Below, piece by piece: positions 1-5,868 of a DNA stretch of 21,841 nt (positions are counted from its first letter, which is position 1; each line of letters opens with the position of its first letter). The position numbers and the translations under genes were made by a program. The DNA is from CAWELS01 sp964468205. GTDB taxonomy: Bacteria > Acidobacteriota > Terriglobia > Bryobacterales > Bryobacteraceae. The stretch lies in the NCBI GenBank assembly GCA_964468205.1, contig CAYXVG010000082.1, positions 1 to 21,841 on the forward strand. Direction: 5' to 3'. The notes beneath the pieces are model-generated. The model worked only from the letters and a program-made list of their open reading frames with translations. It was not told where the DNA came from and made no database searches.

Positions 1-182
1 TCGTGCTCACCGCCACCACCAATACCGCTGAATTGCTGAAACAAACCCAAACCCTTCGGCGGCAACAGGCGTCCGAAGCCGCCCCGGCCGAGGATTCCGG
101 CCTCGACGAAGCCGGCCGGCGCATCCTCGAAGACGTCCTCGCCTCCGCTGGACCCGCCCCGCGCGGTCCCGGCGGCTTGTGA
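1..182 (+). CDS. C-terminal fragment of an unidentified protein (5' end outside window)
   Basis: An open frame enters from the left edge, with its first complete codon at base 3, and ends at TGA 180-182. It gives about 59 residues. The tail is Ala/Pro/Gly-rich and ends in PRGPGGL, after a polar, probably helical stretch (AELLKQTQTLRRQQ). Third codon positions are mostly G or C, as in the undoubted genes of this window, so I take it as real coding sequence. The family is not recognisable from this fragment. The next bases switch to clearly more AT-rich sequence, so this stop codon also marks the left edge of the low-GC patch. Confidence 0.6.
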   Translation, partial: VLTATTNTAELLKQTQTLRRQQASEAAPAEDSGLDEAGRRILEDVLASAGPAPRGPGGL

Positions 183-423
183 TGCCAAAACAAACCCAAT
201 TTGTGCTTGCCTGGTGTCCGGGACACACGTAATAGACGCCTTGCCGGTTATTATATTGTCGAAAGTGAGGTATCCCCGTCCCTCGACCAATTACAGAACA
301 CAGCTGGGTGCAATGCGTACCCAAAATTTTGTCTTGACGCTCATTTCTCAAACTGGGTTCGTATCAAGGATCACTCCTGGGAGCGATTATCGCTCCTATC
401 GGTGTTACGCCTACCAACGGTAA
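183..423. other. AT-rich non-coding stretch with two perfect palindromes
   Basis: No convincing gene is seen here. The short open frames lack the GC-rich third positions of this genome. Two perfect short inverted repeats stand out: GTGTCCGGGACAC at 214-226 and GGAGCGATTATCGCTCC at 380-396. Either could be an operator half-site pair, a small hairpin, or a relic of a mobile element; nothing in the sequence decides this. A 36-codon frame (ATG 313 to TAA 421) ends just upstream of the decayed gene and in its first reading frame, but it resembles nothing I know. Confidence 0.4.
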
Positions 424-1127
424 CGGAGCTTCAACAAAGAACGGATCTCTCGACAAACACTTGTTCTTCTGTGGGTGCTAGTTGTCGTTTTGGGTTGTGC
501 CTTGCTGGGGGTGCATACCGCGAAGGCATGTGGCCAATTTGGCGACTTGTAATGCTGCAGATCAGGGTGCAAGTCTTTGCCTGGATGTTTGTTCCTCCAA
601 GCTGAATGCCGGAGATCAGCCAAATGAGAATAGCAAAACACCAAAGCCGATACAGTTTTCTGCTAATCGCGGGTAAATATGTAATGCTCGAACCTTTCAC
701 GAAGTCCGCTACCACCTATTACATCTCGGACGAGAAGAAGCACCGTCAACTGCATCGTGAAGAAAATTGCCTGTCCGATTTCGAGAACTCGGAGTCTACA
801 GACGTCGAAATCATGGGTGCAAAGGCAACGCACGTGTGGGAGAGCTACAAAGGCTTCGAGCTAGACAGTCAAATATCAGCGGAACTGGGTTGTTTGATTC
901 TCAAGGAAACGGCCACACATCCTTCGGGAGCCCGCAATGAGACGGAGATTACGCAGCTAAGTCTTGTCGAACCGCCCGATTCGTTCTTCGAAGTTCCAGC
1001 CGGGTATCTGGAGCGCTCACCATCGGAACTGCAGCGTGTGTATGCAGCTAAGTTCGGCGGGAGGCAACTCTTTGGCCCAGCCATCCTGGAACGGCAGGAG
1101 CAGAACTACTACCAATCAAGGAGGTAG
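424..1127 (+). pseudogene. Frame-broken gene for an exported protein of unknown function
   Basis: Three consecutive pieces in three frames look like one protein. Frame A (424-552) encodes a polar start followed by LVLLWVLVVVLGCALLGVHT and then AKACGQFGDL before TAA. This is a textbook Sec signal peptide, but there is no ATG, GTG or TTG ahead of it, although a GGAG lies at 425-428. Frame B (about 545-676) continues with a Cys-rich stretch (TCNAADQGASLCLDVC) and ends at TAA 674. Frame C (open to TAG 1125-1127) carries YVMLEPFTKSATTYYISDEK and a C-terminus containing FFEVPAGY. That ending resembles exported acidobacterial proteins of unknown function whose tails read FxVPxxY; this comparison is from memory. 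Each join needs a one-base shift in the same direction. Base composition is more AT-rich than in neighbouring genes. Sequencing error is an alternative explanation. Confidence 0.5.
624..1127 (+). CDS. Hypothetical protein, C-terminal domain with FFEVPAGY motif
   Basis: This is the longest intact frame of the AT-rich patch, 167 residues from ATG 624. That start has GGAG at 610-613, nine bases upstream; ATG 606 is an in-frame alternative giving 173 residues. The protein has no clear signal peptide of its own. The C-terminal half (ELGCLILKETATHP, ITQLSLVEPPDSFFEVPAGY) has the pattern of a conserved but unnamed acidobacterial exported-protein family. The protein probably represents only the C-terminal part of the broken gene that begins near 424. 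If translated alone it would lack export. Function is unknown. Confidence 0.5.
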   Translation: MRIAKHQSRYSFLLIAGKYVMLEPFTKSATTYYISDEKKHRQLHREENCLSDFENSESTDVEIMGAKATHVWESYKGFELDSQISAELGCLILKETATHPSGARNETEITQLSLVEPPDSFFEVPAGYLERSPSELQRVYAAKFGGRQLFGPAILERQEQNYYQSRR

Positions 1128-1143
1128 GGGCAGGGCTTGCCCC
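1127..1143 (+). repeat. Hairpin at the stop codon (REP-like or weak terminator)
   Basis: GGGGCA at 1127-1132 pairs with TGCCCC at 1138-1143 around a five-base loop. The hairpin starts on the last base of the TAG stop. No T-run follows; GCCCGCGCC comes next. It could stabilise a transcript end or be a copy of a dispersed GC-rich palindrome. Confidence 0.35.
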
Positions 1144-1451
1144 GCCCGCGCCTCTGATTGCTGCAACTCCCCCAACGCCGCCCGCACCCTTACACCGCCC
1201 GTCTCCCCCAATTCCGAAGGAACCATGCCGAGCAATCACAACAGCAGCAAAAAAAGTTTCTCTATTCAAGTCAAGTACTTAGGGGGTGGGCAGATGTTCT
1301 GGCTTGGCGGGGCATAGGCTACCTTGGATAGCGGATGAGGGAACTCGATCCTTCCACATAGTGAACGGCTTCTTGGTTTTTCCTCAAATTCCCTCCAGAC
1401 TACCCTACCCGCTCGTCGCAGAGGAGCGAACTTCAGTAGTCGGGTTCCCCC
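1144..1451. other. Gene-poor intergenic stretch
   Basis: No gene is supported here on either strand. Composition is mixed: C-rich at 1144-1215, an A-run near 1250, then a G-rich stretch around 1279-1313 (AGGGGGTGGG ... GGCGGGGCAT). Open frames are short and have unbiased third positions. It lies between the convergent ends of the decayed gene (+) and the MFS gene (-). No T-run terminator is evident. Confidence 0.4.
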
Positions 1452-2666
1452 TCATCCAATCTCGAGATTCTCGTTGAGCCGGCCGTCCAGGAGTTTCGCT
1501 GGTTCACCCGGAAGCATGAGCCCGGCGAGCGCGGCGAAAAGCGCGAGCGCTGCCAGACAGACAAAGAGCAGGTTGAATTCGCCCGTCCGTTCCTTCATGA
1601 ATGCCACAAATTGCACCGCGAGCGGGGCCGAACCGAAGGCGAGCACAAACTTCAAGCCATAAGCGAGGCTGCGGTGCTGCGCGGGAGAGAAGCGGGCCAC
1701 CATCATGTTCTCCGCTGGCAGACCGCCGGTGGAAAAGAGCACCGTGAGCGCCGCGGCCGCCAGCAGCGGCAAGCCCGAGAGAACCGCGATGGCCCCCAGC
1801 GCCGGGATCTGCAGCAGAAACGCTCCGATGTAGAGCCGCTTCAGCGGCAGCCGGTCCGCGAGGTGACCGCCGAGAATCTGCATCAGCCCGCCCACCGTAT
1901 AGACAGCGGCGACTGCGGCGCCGACCCCGAATACGCCTTCACCGGGCAGATTCGGGATTCGCAACGAGAAAACCTTGGGAATTGCCGCCTGCGTGGACTG
2001 AAAGATAAGCCCCATCGTGAGCATCGTGACCATCAGAGTAAGAAAGCCGCGCAGCATCACTGCACGTTCCGGAGCTACCTCCCTTTCGGCCACCCGCACG
2101 CCATCAGTCACGCGGCCGCTTTTGACCAGCGCCAGCAGCGCCAGGCCGGTGGCAAGGCATACGCCCCCGGGAACGAGAAAAGCGGCCCGCCAGGAGACCA
2201 GATCGATCAGTGCGCCGGCGGTCAGGCCCGCGATGGCCACGCCCACGGCGCCGAAGACTCCGTTGATCCCCAGGGCCTTCCCCCGCGCCTCGGCGTTGCG
2301 CACCAACCAGGCGATACCCACCGGGTGGTAGATGGATGCGAACAGGCCGATCGCCGCCAATCCCAGCATCATAGCCAAAGAACTGTTCACCAGTCCGCAA
2401 ACGATCGCCGCTACGCCGAGGCCAACGAAGAAGACGATCATCATTCCCGCTGACGACCAACGGTCGCCCAGCCAACCGGCGGGAATCGCCGCCAAACCAA
2501 CCAGCAGGGCCCCAATGGTCCATAGCTCGATCAGCTCGTGATACGGCTGGTCCCAGTCCCTCTCGAGGGCCAACGCAATTACGAAATAAAAAGCCGTGAA
2601 CATGTGCATGTAGGCATGGCCGAGGCACGAAAACACAAGCGAGAGACGGGCGGATGTTTCGGGCAT
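1452..2666 (-). CDS. MFS transporter, 12-TM type
   Basis: This 404-residue integral membrane protein belongs to the major facilitator superfamily and would move a small solute across the inner membrane by ion coupling; the substrate cannot be read from sequence. Hydrophobic helices occur throughout. The loop after TM2 has GWLGDRWSSAG, a form of the MFS signature (G-x-x-x-D-R). TM4 to TM5 contain IYHPVGIAWLVRNAEARGKALG, which recalls the HP(E/G) segment of fosmidomycin-resistance-like (Fsr) MFS proteins. A loop in the second half contains GGHLADRLPLKR, the repeated signature. I chose ATG 2666 (MPETSARLS) because the frame upstream to 3104 lacks hydrophobic or coding character. No Shine-Dalgarno precedes this ATG, but a -10-like TGCTATCCT lies 25-33 bases upstream. 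It is divergent from the Gfo/Idh/MocA gene. Confidence 0.85.
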   Translation of the reverse strand: MPETSARLSLVFSCLGHAYMHMFTAFYFVIALALERDWDQPYHELIELWTIGALLVGLAAIPAGWLGDRWSSAGMMIVFFVGLGVAAIVCGLVNSSLAMMLGLAAIGLFASIYHPVGIAWLVRNAEARGKALGINGVFGAVGVAIAGLTAGALIDLVSWRAAFLVPGGVCLATGLALLALVKSGRVTDGVRVAEREVAPERAVMLRGFLTLMVTMLTMGLIFQSTQAAIPKVFSLRIPNLPGEGVFGVGAAVAAVYTVGGLMQILGGHLADRLPLKRLYIGAFLLQIPALGAIAVLSGLPLLAAAALTVLFSTGGLPAENMMVARFSPAQHRSLAYGLKFVLAFGSAPLAVQFVAFMKERTGEFNLLFVCLAALALFAALAGLMLPGEPAKLLDGRLNENLEIG

Positions 2667-2688
2667 GTGACGAAGAACACCGAAAATT

Positions 2689-2699
2689 GCAGGATAGCA
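2689..2699 (-). promoter_or_regulatory. Candidate extended -10 for the MFS gene
   Basis: On the minus strand this reads TGCTATCCTGC, an extended -10 (TGC plus TATCCT). The same 11-mer occurs upstream of the VOC gene at 12037-12047. No good -35 was found. Transcription would start about 18 bases before ATG 2666. Confidence 0.35.
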
Positions 2700-2843
2700 G
2701 ACGCTAGGATCTATGCCGGAATCAGGCGATACTGCGCGTATGCTGGTATCGGTGCGTGTCGTCGGCGAAGCAACCGCCGGGGGATGCGGCGAGCTCGATT
2801 TCGCTCTCAATAGCGGCCGGCTGCATTTCAAGGCCTCGTCTAA

Positions 2844-2996
2844 GCGGAAAAGAGAAAGAACGCCCCGGGCTGCTTCCGCCTGCCCACCCGCTCGCACTCG
2901 TTCGAGGAATCGAAGCTGAAGCGCTCGGGCGCCGAGAAGCCGGGCCCGTGCTATGCATTGCGCGAGCCGCCCATCTGTGATGTGATCTTGGGGTGA
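2844..2996 (+). pseudogene. C-terminal remnant of an unidentified gene
   Basis: The frame from 2844 to TGA 2994-2996 gives 50 codons with almost exclusively G/C third positions and a protein-like sequence (GCFRLPTRSHSFEESKLKR, then CYALREPPICDVILG). That codon pattern is as strong as in real genes here, whereas the other frames of the same DNA are poor. There is no usable start codon, and the frame is closed upstream by TAA 2841-2843. I read it as the surviving 3' end of a deleted gene. It ends ten bases before the oxidoreductase start, so the old gene may once have been cotranscribed with it. Family not recognised. Confidence 0.4.
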
Positions 2997-3006
2997 GGTG
3001 CTGAGT

Positions 3007-4254
3007 GTGAAGATTACGAGAAAAGCCTTCTTGTCCGTTGCGGCCGGTGCACCGGCCCTTCTGCCGAAGCTCGGTGCGAGCGATGAACTCCGGGTTGGAC
3101 ACATCGGAGTCGGCGTGCGCGGCGGGACGCTGGTGAAGGATGTTGTCGCCTCCGAGGGCGCGAAGGTGGTCGCGATTTGCGACGTTTACAAACCCCACGT
3201 CGAGAAGGGTGTGGAGTACGCCCTGAACCCGCAGGCGAAACGCTACGTGGACTACCAGGAACTCCTGGCCGATGACGGCATCGACGCCGTCGTGATCGCC
3301 ACCCCGGACCACTGGCACTCGAAGATGCTGATCGATGCCGTCGAGGCCGGCAAGGACGTCTACATCGAGAAGGGCTGGACGATTACCGTCGCTGAGGCGA
3401 AAGCCATGCGCGCGGCTGTGAAGAGGACCGGGCGGATCATGCAGCTCGGTCACCAGGGCCGCCAGTGGGCAGCGGCCATCCAGGCGCGGGAACTCGTCGA
3501 GCAAGGGTTTATCGGGCCGGTGGCGCTGGTCCGCACCGGGCGTGCCATGAACCGGCCCGAGGATACGCCCATCTGGCGCTGGTACGGCTGGTATTCCGAA
3601 TACAAGCGGCCGGACCCGGCGCAAGTAGTGAAAGACCTCGATTGGGACCGCTGGCTCGGCGGCCTGGACAAAGAGCCGTTCTCAATGGAGCGTTTCTGGC
3701 ACTGGCGCTGCTACTGGCCCTACGGGACGGGCGTGTACGGCGACCTGCTGAGCCACGAACTCGACTACGTGCAAACGGTCCTGCGGCACGGTATTCCGGA
3801 TACCTGTTTCAGCACCGGGCACAACAACTTGCTCAAGGACGGACGCACCGTGCCCGACACCAGCAATACCGTCTACCAGTGGGAGGCCGGCAACCGCACC
3901 GCGACCTTCTTCAGCGACATGAACAGCAGCTATCCGCAAACGCCGGAACTCCGCGGCAAGCACGCCGCCATCGTCTTTAACCGAATCGGCCAGGCAGCGA
4001 ACGACTTCGAAGTGATCGGCGACCCCGCCGCGGGGAAGCACGAAGGCGGCGTGATCCGAAAATTCGATCCAGCGGCGACTCCCGAACAGCCGACCCACAT
4101 GCAGGACTTCATCAACGCCGTGCGCGAGCGCCGGAACCCGAAGTGCGACGTCGACGAGGCCTTTATCGAGGCGGTGACACTCATCATGGGAATGGAATCG
4201 TACCGCCGCGGCCGGCTCGTGCGCTGGGACCGCGAAAAAGAGGAGATCATTTAG
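3007..4254 (+). CDS. Gfo/Idh/MocA family oxidoreductase, exported type
   Basis: A 415-residue NAD(P)-dependent oxidoreductase, probably acting on a sugar or sugar derivative. The N-terminus (TRKAFLSVAAGAPALLPKL) resembles a twin-arginine leader with RK instead of RR, so export is likely but not certain. A Rossmann fold follows (HIGVGVRGG, then AICDVY, then VVIATPDHWH). The dinucleotide-site motif is EKGW at residues 121-124; Lys122 is kept although the usual following Pro is Gly. The catalytic-domain motif GDLLSH gives Asp246 and His250, matching the family D-x3-H pattern. I chose GTG 3007 because GAGG at 2995-2998 sits eight bases upstream; GTG 2998 (three residues longer) is an alternative. 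Family substrates include inositol, glucose-fructose and N-acetylhexosamines; this one's substrate is unknown. Confidence 0.85.
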   Translation: MKITRKAFLSVAAGAPALLPKLGASDELRVGHIGVGVRGGTLVKDVVASEGAKVVAICDVYKPHVEKGVEYALNPQAKRYVDYQELLADDGIDAVVIATPDHWHSKMLIDAVEAGKDVYIEKGWTITVAEAKAMRAAVKRTGRIMQLGHQGRQWAAAIQARELVEQGFIGPVALVRTGRAMNRPEDTPIWRWYGWYSEYKRPDPAQVVKDLDWDRWLGGLDKEPFSMERFWHWRCYWPYGTGVYGDLLSHELDYVQTVLRHGIPDTCFSTGHNNLLKDGRTVPDTSNTVYQWEAGNRTATFFSDMNSSYPQTPELRGKHAAIVFNRIGQAANDFEVIGDPAAGKHEGGVIRKFDPAATPEQPTHMQDFINAVRERRNPKCDVDEAFIEAVTLIMGMESYRRGRLVRWDREKEEII

Positions 4255-4263
4255 CTCCATTCG

Positions 4264-4375
4264 TTACAGGCGGCTCCACAATGGTGGCCGCCAGACTCCA
4301 CCAGAGGAAACCATCAGCAACGGCGGTGACGTGTGGGTTACAGGCGGCTCCACAATGGTGGCGCCAGACTCCACC
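4264..4375 (+). repeat. Two tandem copies of a ~40-bp hairpin-forming repeat
   Basis: Copy 1 is 4264-4303 and copy 2 is 4337-4375. They are identical except that copy 2 lacks one C in the middle. They start 73 bases apart. Both begin GTTACAGGCGGCTCCAC and end AGACTCCACC. In each copy the left arm GGCGGCTCCAC folds back on GTGGCCGCC (copy 1) or GTGGCGCC (copy 2) across AATG, giving a stable GC-rich stem with a small bulge. They lie between the oxidoreductase stop and the PQQ gene start. They look like REP-type intergenic palindromes and could act as transcript-end structures. I saw no further copy in the window. Confidence 0.75.
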
Positions 4376-4386
4376 GCGGAAATCGG

Positions 4387-4872
4387 ATGACAAGACGCCA
4401 ACTCCTATCCGCCGCCCCGCTGCCGGCGGTGGCGCACCAAGATGCGATTTGGCGGCGCACCCGGATCCACGCGATCCGGTTGAACGCTGGCGGGCGGCCG
4501 CCTGATTTGCTTTTGGTGAGCGAGAAGCCGGGACCACAAGAACCCTCGCGGTTCTACTACCAAGGGCTGCTGTATTCGCTCATGGACAACGGCGTGTTGG
4601 TCTGCCTCGATGGCGAGACCGGCAAGGAACTCTATCGGAAGCGGCTGGGCGGCGCCTTCAGCTCGTCTCCCGTTGCCGGTGGCGGCCGCATCTACGTAAG
4701 CAACAACGATGGCACGACGTTCGTGATCAAGGCCGGCAAAGAGTTTGAGTTGCTGGCCACGAACAATCTCGGCGAGAGGATTACCGCCTCACCTGCTATC
4801 TCCGGAAACGACATGCTCTACCGTACCGGCTCTCACGTTTACTGCATTCGAGAGGATGCCGCCTCCCGGTAG
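4387..4872 (+). pseudogene. PQQ-like beta-propeller protein with a large internal deletion
   Basis: ATG 4387 opens a 161-residue frame starting MTRRQLLSAAPLPAVA, a Tat-like leader. It then moves almost directly into the last blades of a PQQ/BamB-type propeller: YYQGLLYSLMDNGVLVCLDG, TGKELYRKRLGG, GRIYVSNNDGTTFVIKAG, LGERITASPAISG and LYRTGSHVYCIR. Those blades match the C-terminal end of exported PQQ-repeat proteins that are normally about 380-450 residues long (family knowledge from memory). The bridge between leader and blades (about residues 17-55) fits neither part well. A full propeller cannot form from what remains, so I call it a decayed gene; a functional small exported protein cannot be excluded. 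It follows the tandem hairpin repeat and is convergent with the BNR gene. Confidence 0.65.
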
Positions 4873-4893
4873 CCCGGGCGTCAAACAGTTCCC

Positions 4894-5868
4894 TCACTTC
4901 CGCTGCGGCCCCGTCACATCCCACCACTGCCCGCCGTCAACCGACTTCAAAACTCCGCCCACGCCGCCGTAGTAAAGCGTCGGCGGCTCCGTCTTCGGGT
5001 CGAACATGAGGGTCCACGCCGCGTTCGACCACGCCAGTCCCGCCGGTGCGAATGTGTCCCCGCTGTCAACGCTTCGCCACACGCCGGCGCGTGTGCCCAG
5101 GTAAACTTCCGCGCTCCGCGTCGGATGAACCGCGATCGAGAGAATGTGCTCGCCAATCACATTCCGGCCGCGCGTCCACGTTGCGCCGCCGTCTTCGCTC
5201 CGGTACACTCCCCTCGGATTCGTTCCCGCATACATCACGTCCGGATCGCCCGGCGCCATCGCCAGCGCCACGACATCCACGTCGTACAGCCCCTCCGGAT
5301 CGGCCGGCCAACTCACCCCTCCGTCCCGCGAAACATAGATCCCGTGCCAGGTCGCGGCATACAGTCGCTCCGCGTCCTCCGGATGGACCAGCAGCGCGCG
5401 AATCACCTTGTCCAGCAGGCCGTGATTGCTCTCCTGCCAGGTGCGCCCGCCGTCGGAGGTCCGGAAGACTCCGCCGCCGTCCGTTCCCGCCCACACCACA
5501 TCCGCGTTCCGCGGGTGAATCGCCAGCGCGCGGATGCGCGGGTCGGTGACGCCCTTGCTCGCCGCCCGCCACGTATCTCCCCCGTCGGCGCTCTTCCAGA
5601 CGCCCATCTCGTGCGTTCCCGCGTAAATCACGCTGGGTGTGTCCGGGGCCAGGACAATCGCCCGCGGGGAGTAGGTCTCCAGCCCCACCGCCGGCCAATT
5701 GTCCTTCCCGCCGGAAGTCGTCTTGCATAGGCCCTTCGCGGCCCCGGCATAAAGGATTGCGGGATTCGTTGGATCGAGTGCAATCGCCTGAGTCTCGCCT
5801 CCGCTGGGAGATCCCATCTGCGCGGCCAGCGGTAGCGCCAGTAGCAGGAGTGCCGCCGTTGACCTCAT
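4894..5868 (-). CDS. Exported BNR/Ycf48-like beta-propeller protein
   Basis: A 324-residue protein with a Sec signal peptide (MRSTAALLLLALPLAAQ). At least six BNR-type turns follow at roughly 45-residue spacing: SADGGDTW, TSDGGRTW, SRDGGVSW, SEDGGATW, SVDSGDTF and SVDGGQWW, with companion strands of the form VIYAGT, VWAGTD and VMYAGT. This is the sialidase/photosystem-II-assembly-like propeller fold. The Asp-box residues are structural, and no catalytic sialidase set is visible, so an enzymatic role is not supported. ATG 5868 has GGGAGG seven bases upstream. It overlaps the stop of the upstream gene as ATGA (5868-5865), so translation is probably coupled. An in-frame ATG at 5889 is less likely because it adds residues ahead of the signal peptide. 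Confidence 0.85.
   Translation of the reverse strand: MRSTAALLLLALPLAAQMGSPSGGETQAIALDPTNPAILYAGAAKGLCKTTSGGKDNWPAVGLETYSPRAIVLAPDTPSVIYAGTHEMGVWKSADGGDTWRAASKGVTDPRIRALAIHPRNADVVWAGTDGGGVFRTSDGGRTWQESNHGLLDKVIRALLVHPEDAERLYAATWHGIYVSRDGGVSWPADPEGLYDVDVVALAMAPGDPDVMYAGTNPRGVYRSEDGGATWTRGRNVIGEHILSIAVHPTRSAEVYLGTRAGVWRSVDSGDTFAPAGLAWSNAAWTLMFDPKTEPPTLYYGGVGGVLKSVDGGQWWDVTGPQRK

Noticed and set aside
39..199. Repeated 12-mer AAACAAACCCAA at 39-50 and 188-199
   Set aside because: Low-complexity words, one inside coding sequence and one just after the stop; no flanking duplication or element structure.
201..605. 134-codon plus-strand frame in the AT-rich patch
   Set aside because: It overlaps the signal-peptide frame at 424-552, has no ribosome-binding site and reads as random sequence.
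1611..2453. Plus-strand frame of 280 codons opposite the MFS transporter
   Set aside because: Gln/Arg/His-rich shadow translation; the minus strand shows clear MFS helices and signatures.
2722..2826. Short minus-strand frame from ATG 2826
   Set aside because: Its third positions are moderately biased, but there is no ribosome-binding site, no recognisable sequence and only 34 codons.
2667..3104. N-terminal extension of the MFS gene up to 3104
   Set aside because: The extension is Arg/Ser/Pro-rich and not membrane-like, and the normal MFS length is reached from ATG 2666.
2722..3624. Open frame of 300 codons on the minus strand across the oxidoreductase gene
   Set aside because: It is antisense to the Gfo/Idh/MocA motifs and has low-complexity Arg/His/Pro-rich sequence with no domain, a usual effect of GC-rich codons.
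4264..4375. Start of a CRISPR array
   Set aside because: Only two copies, the units are palindromic 39-40-mers differing by an indel, and no cas gene is nearby.
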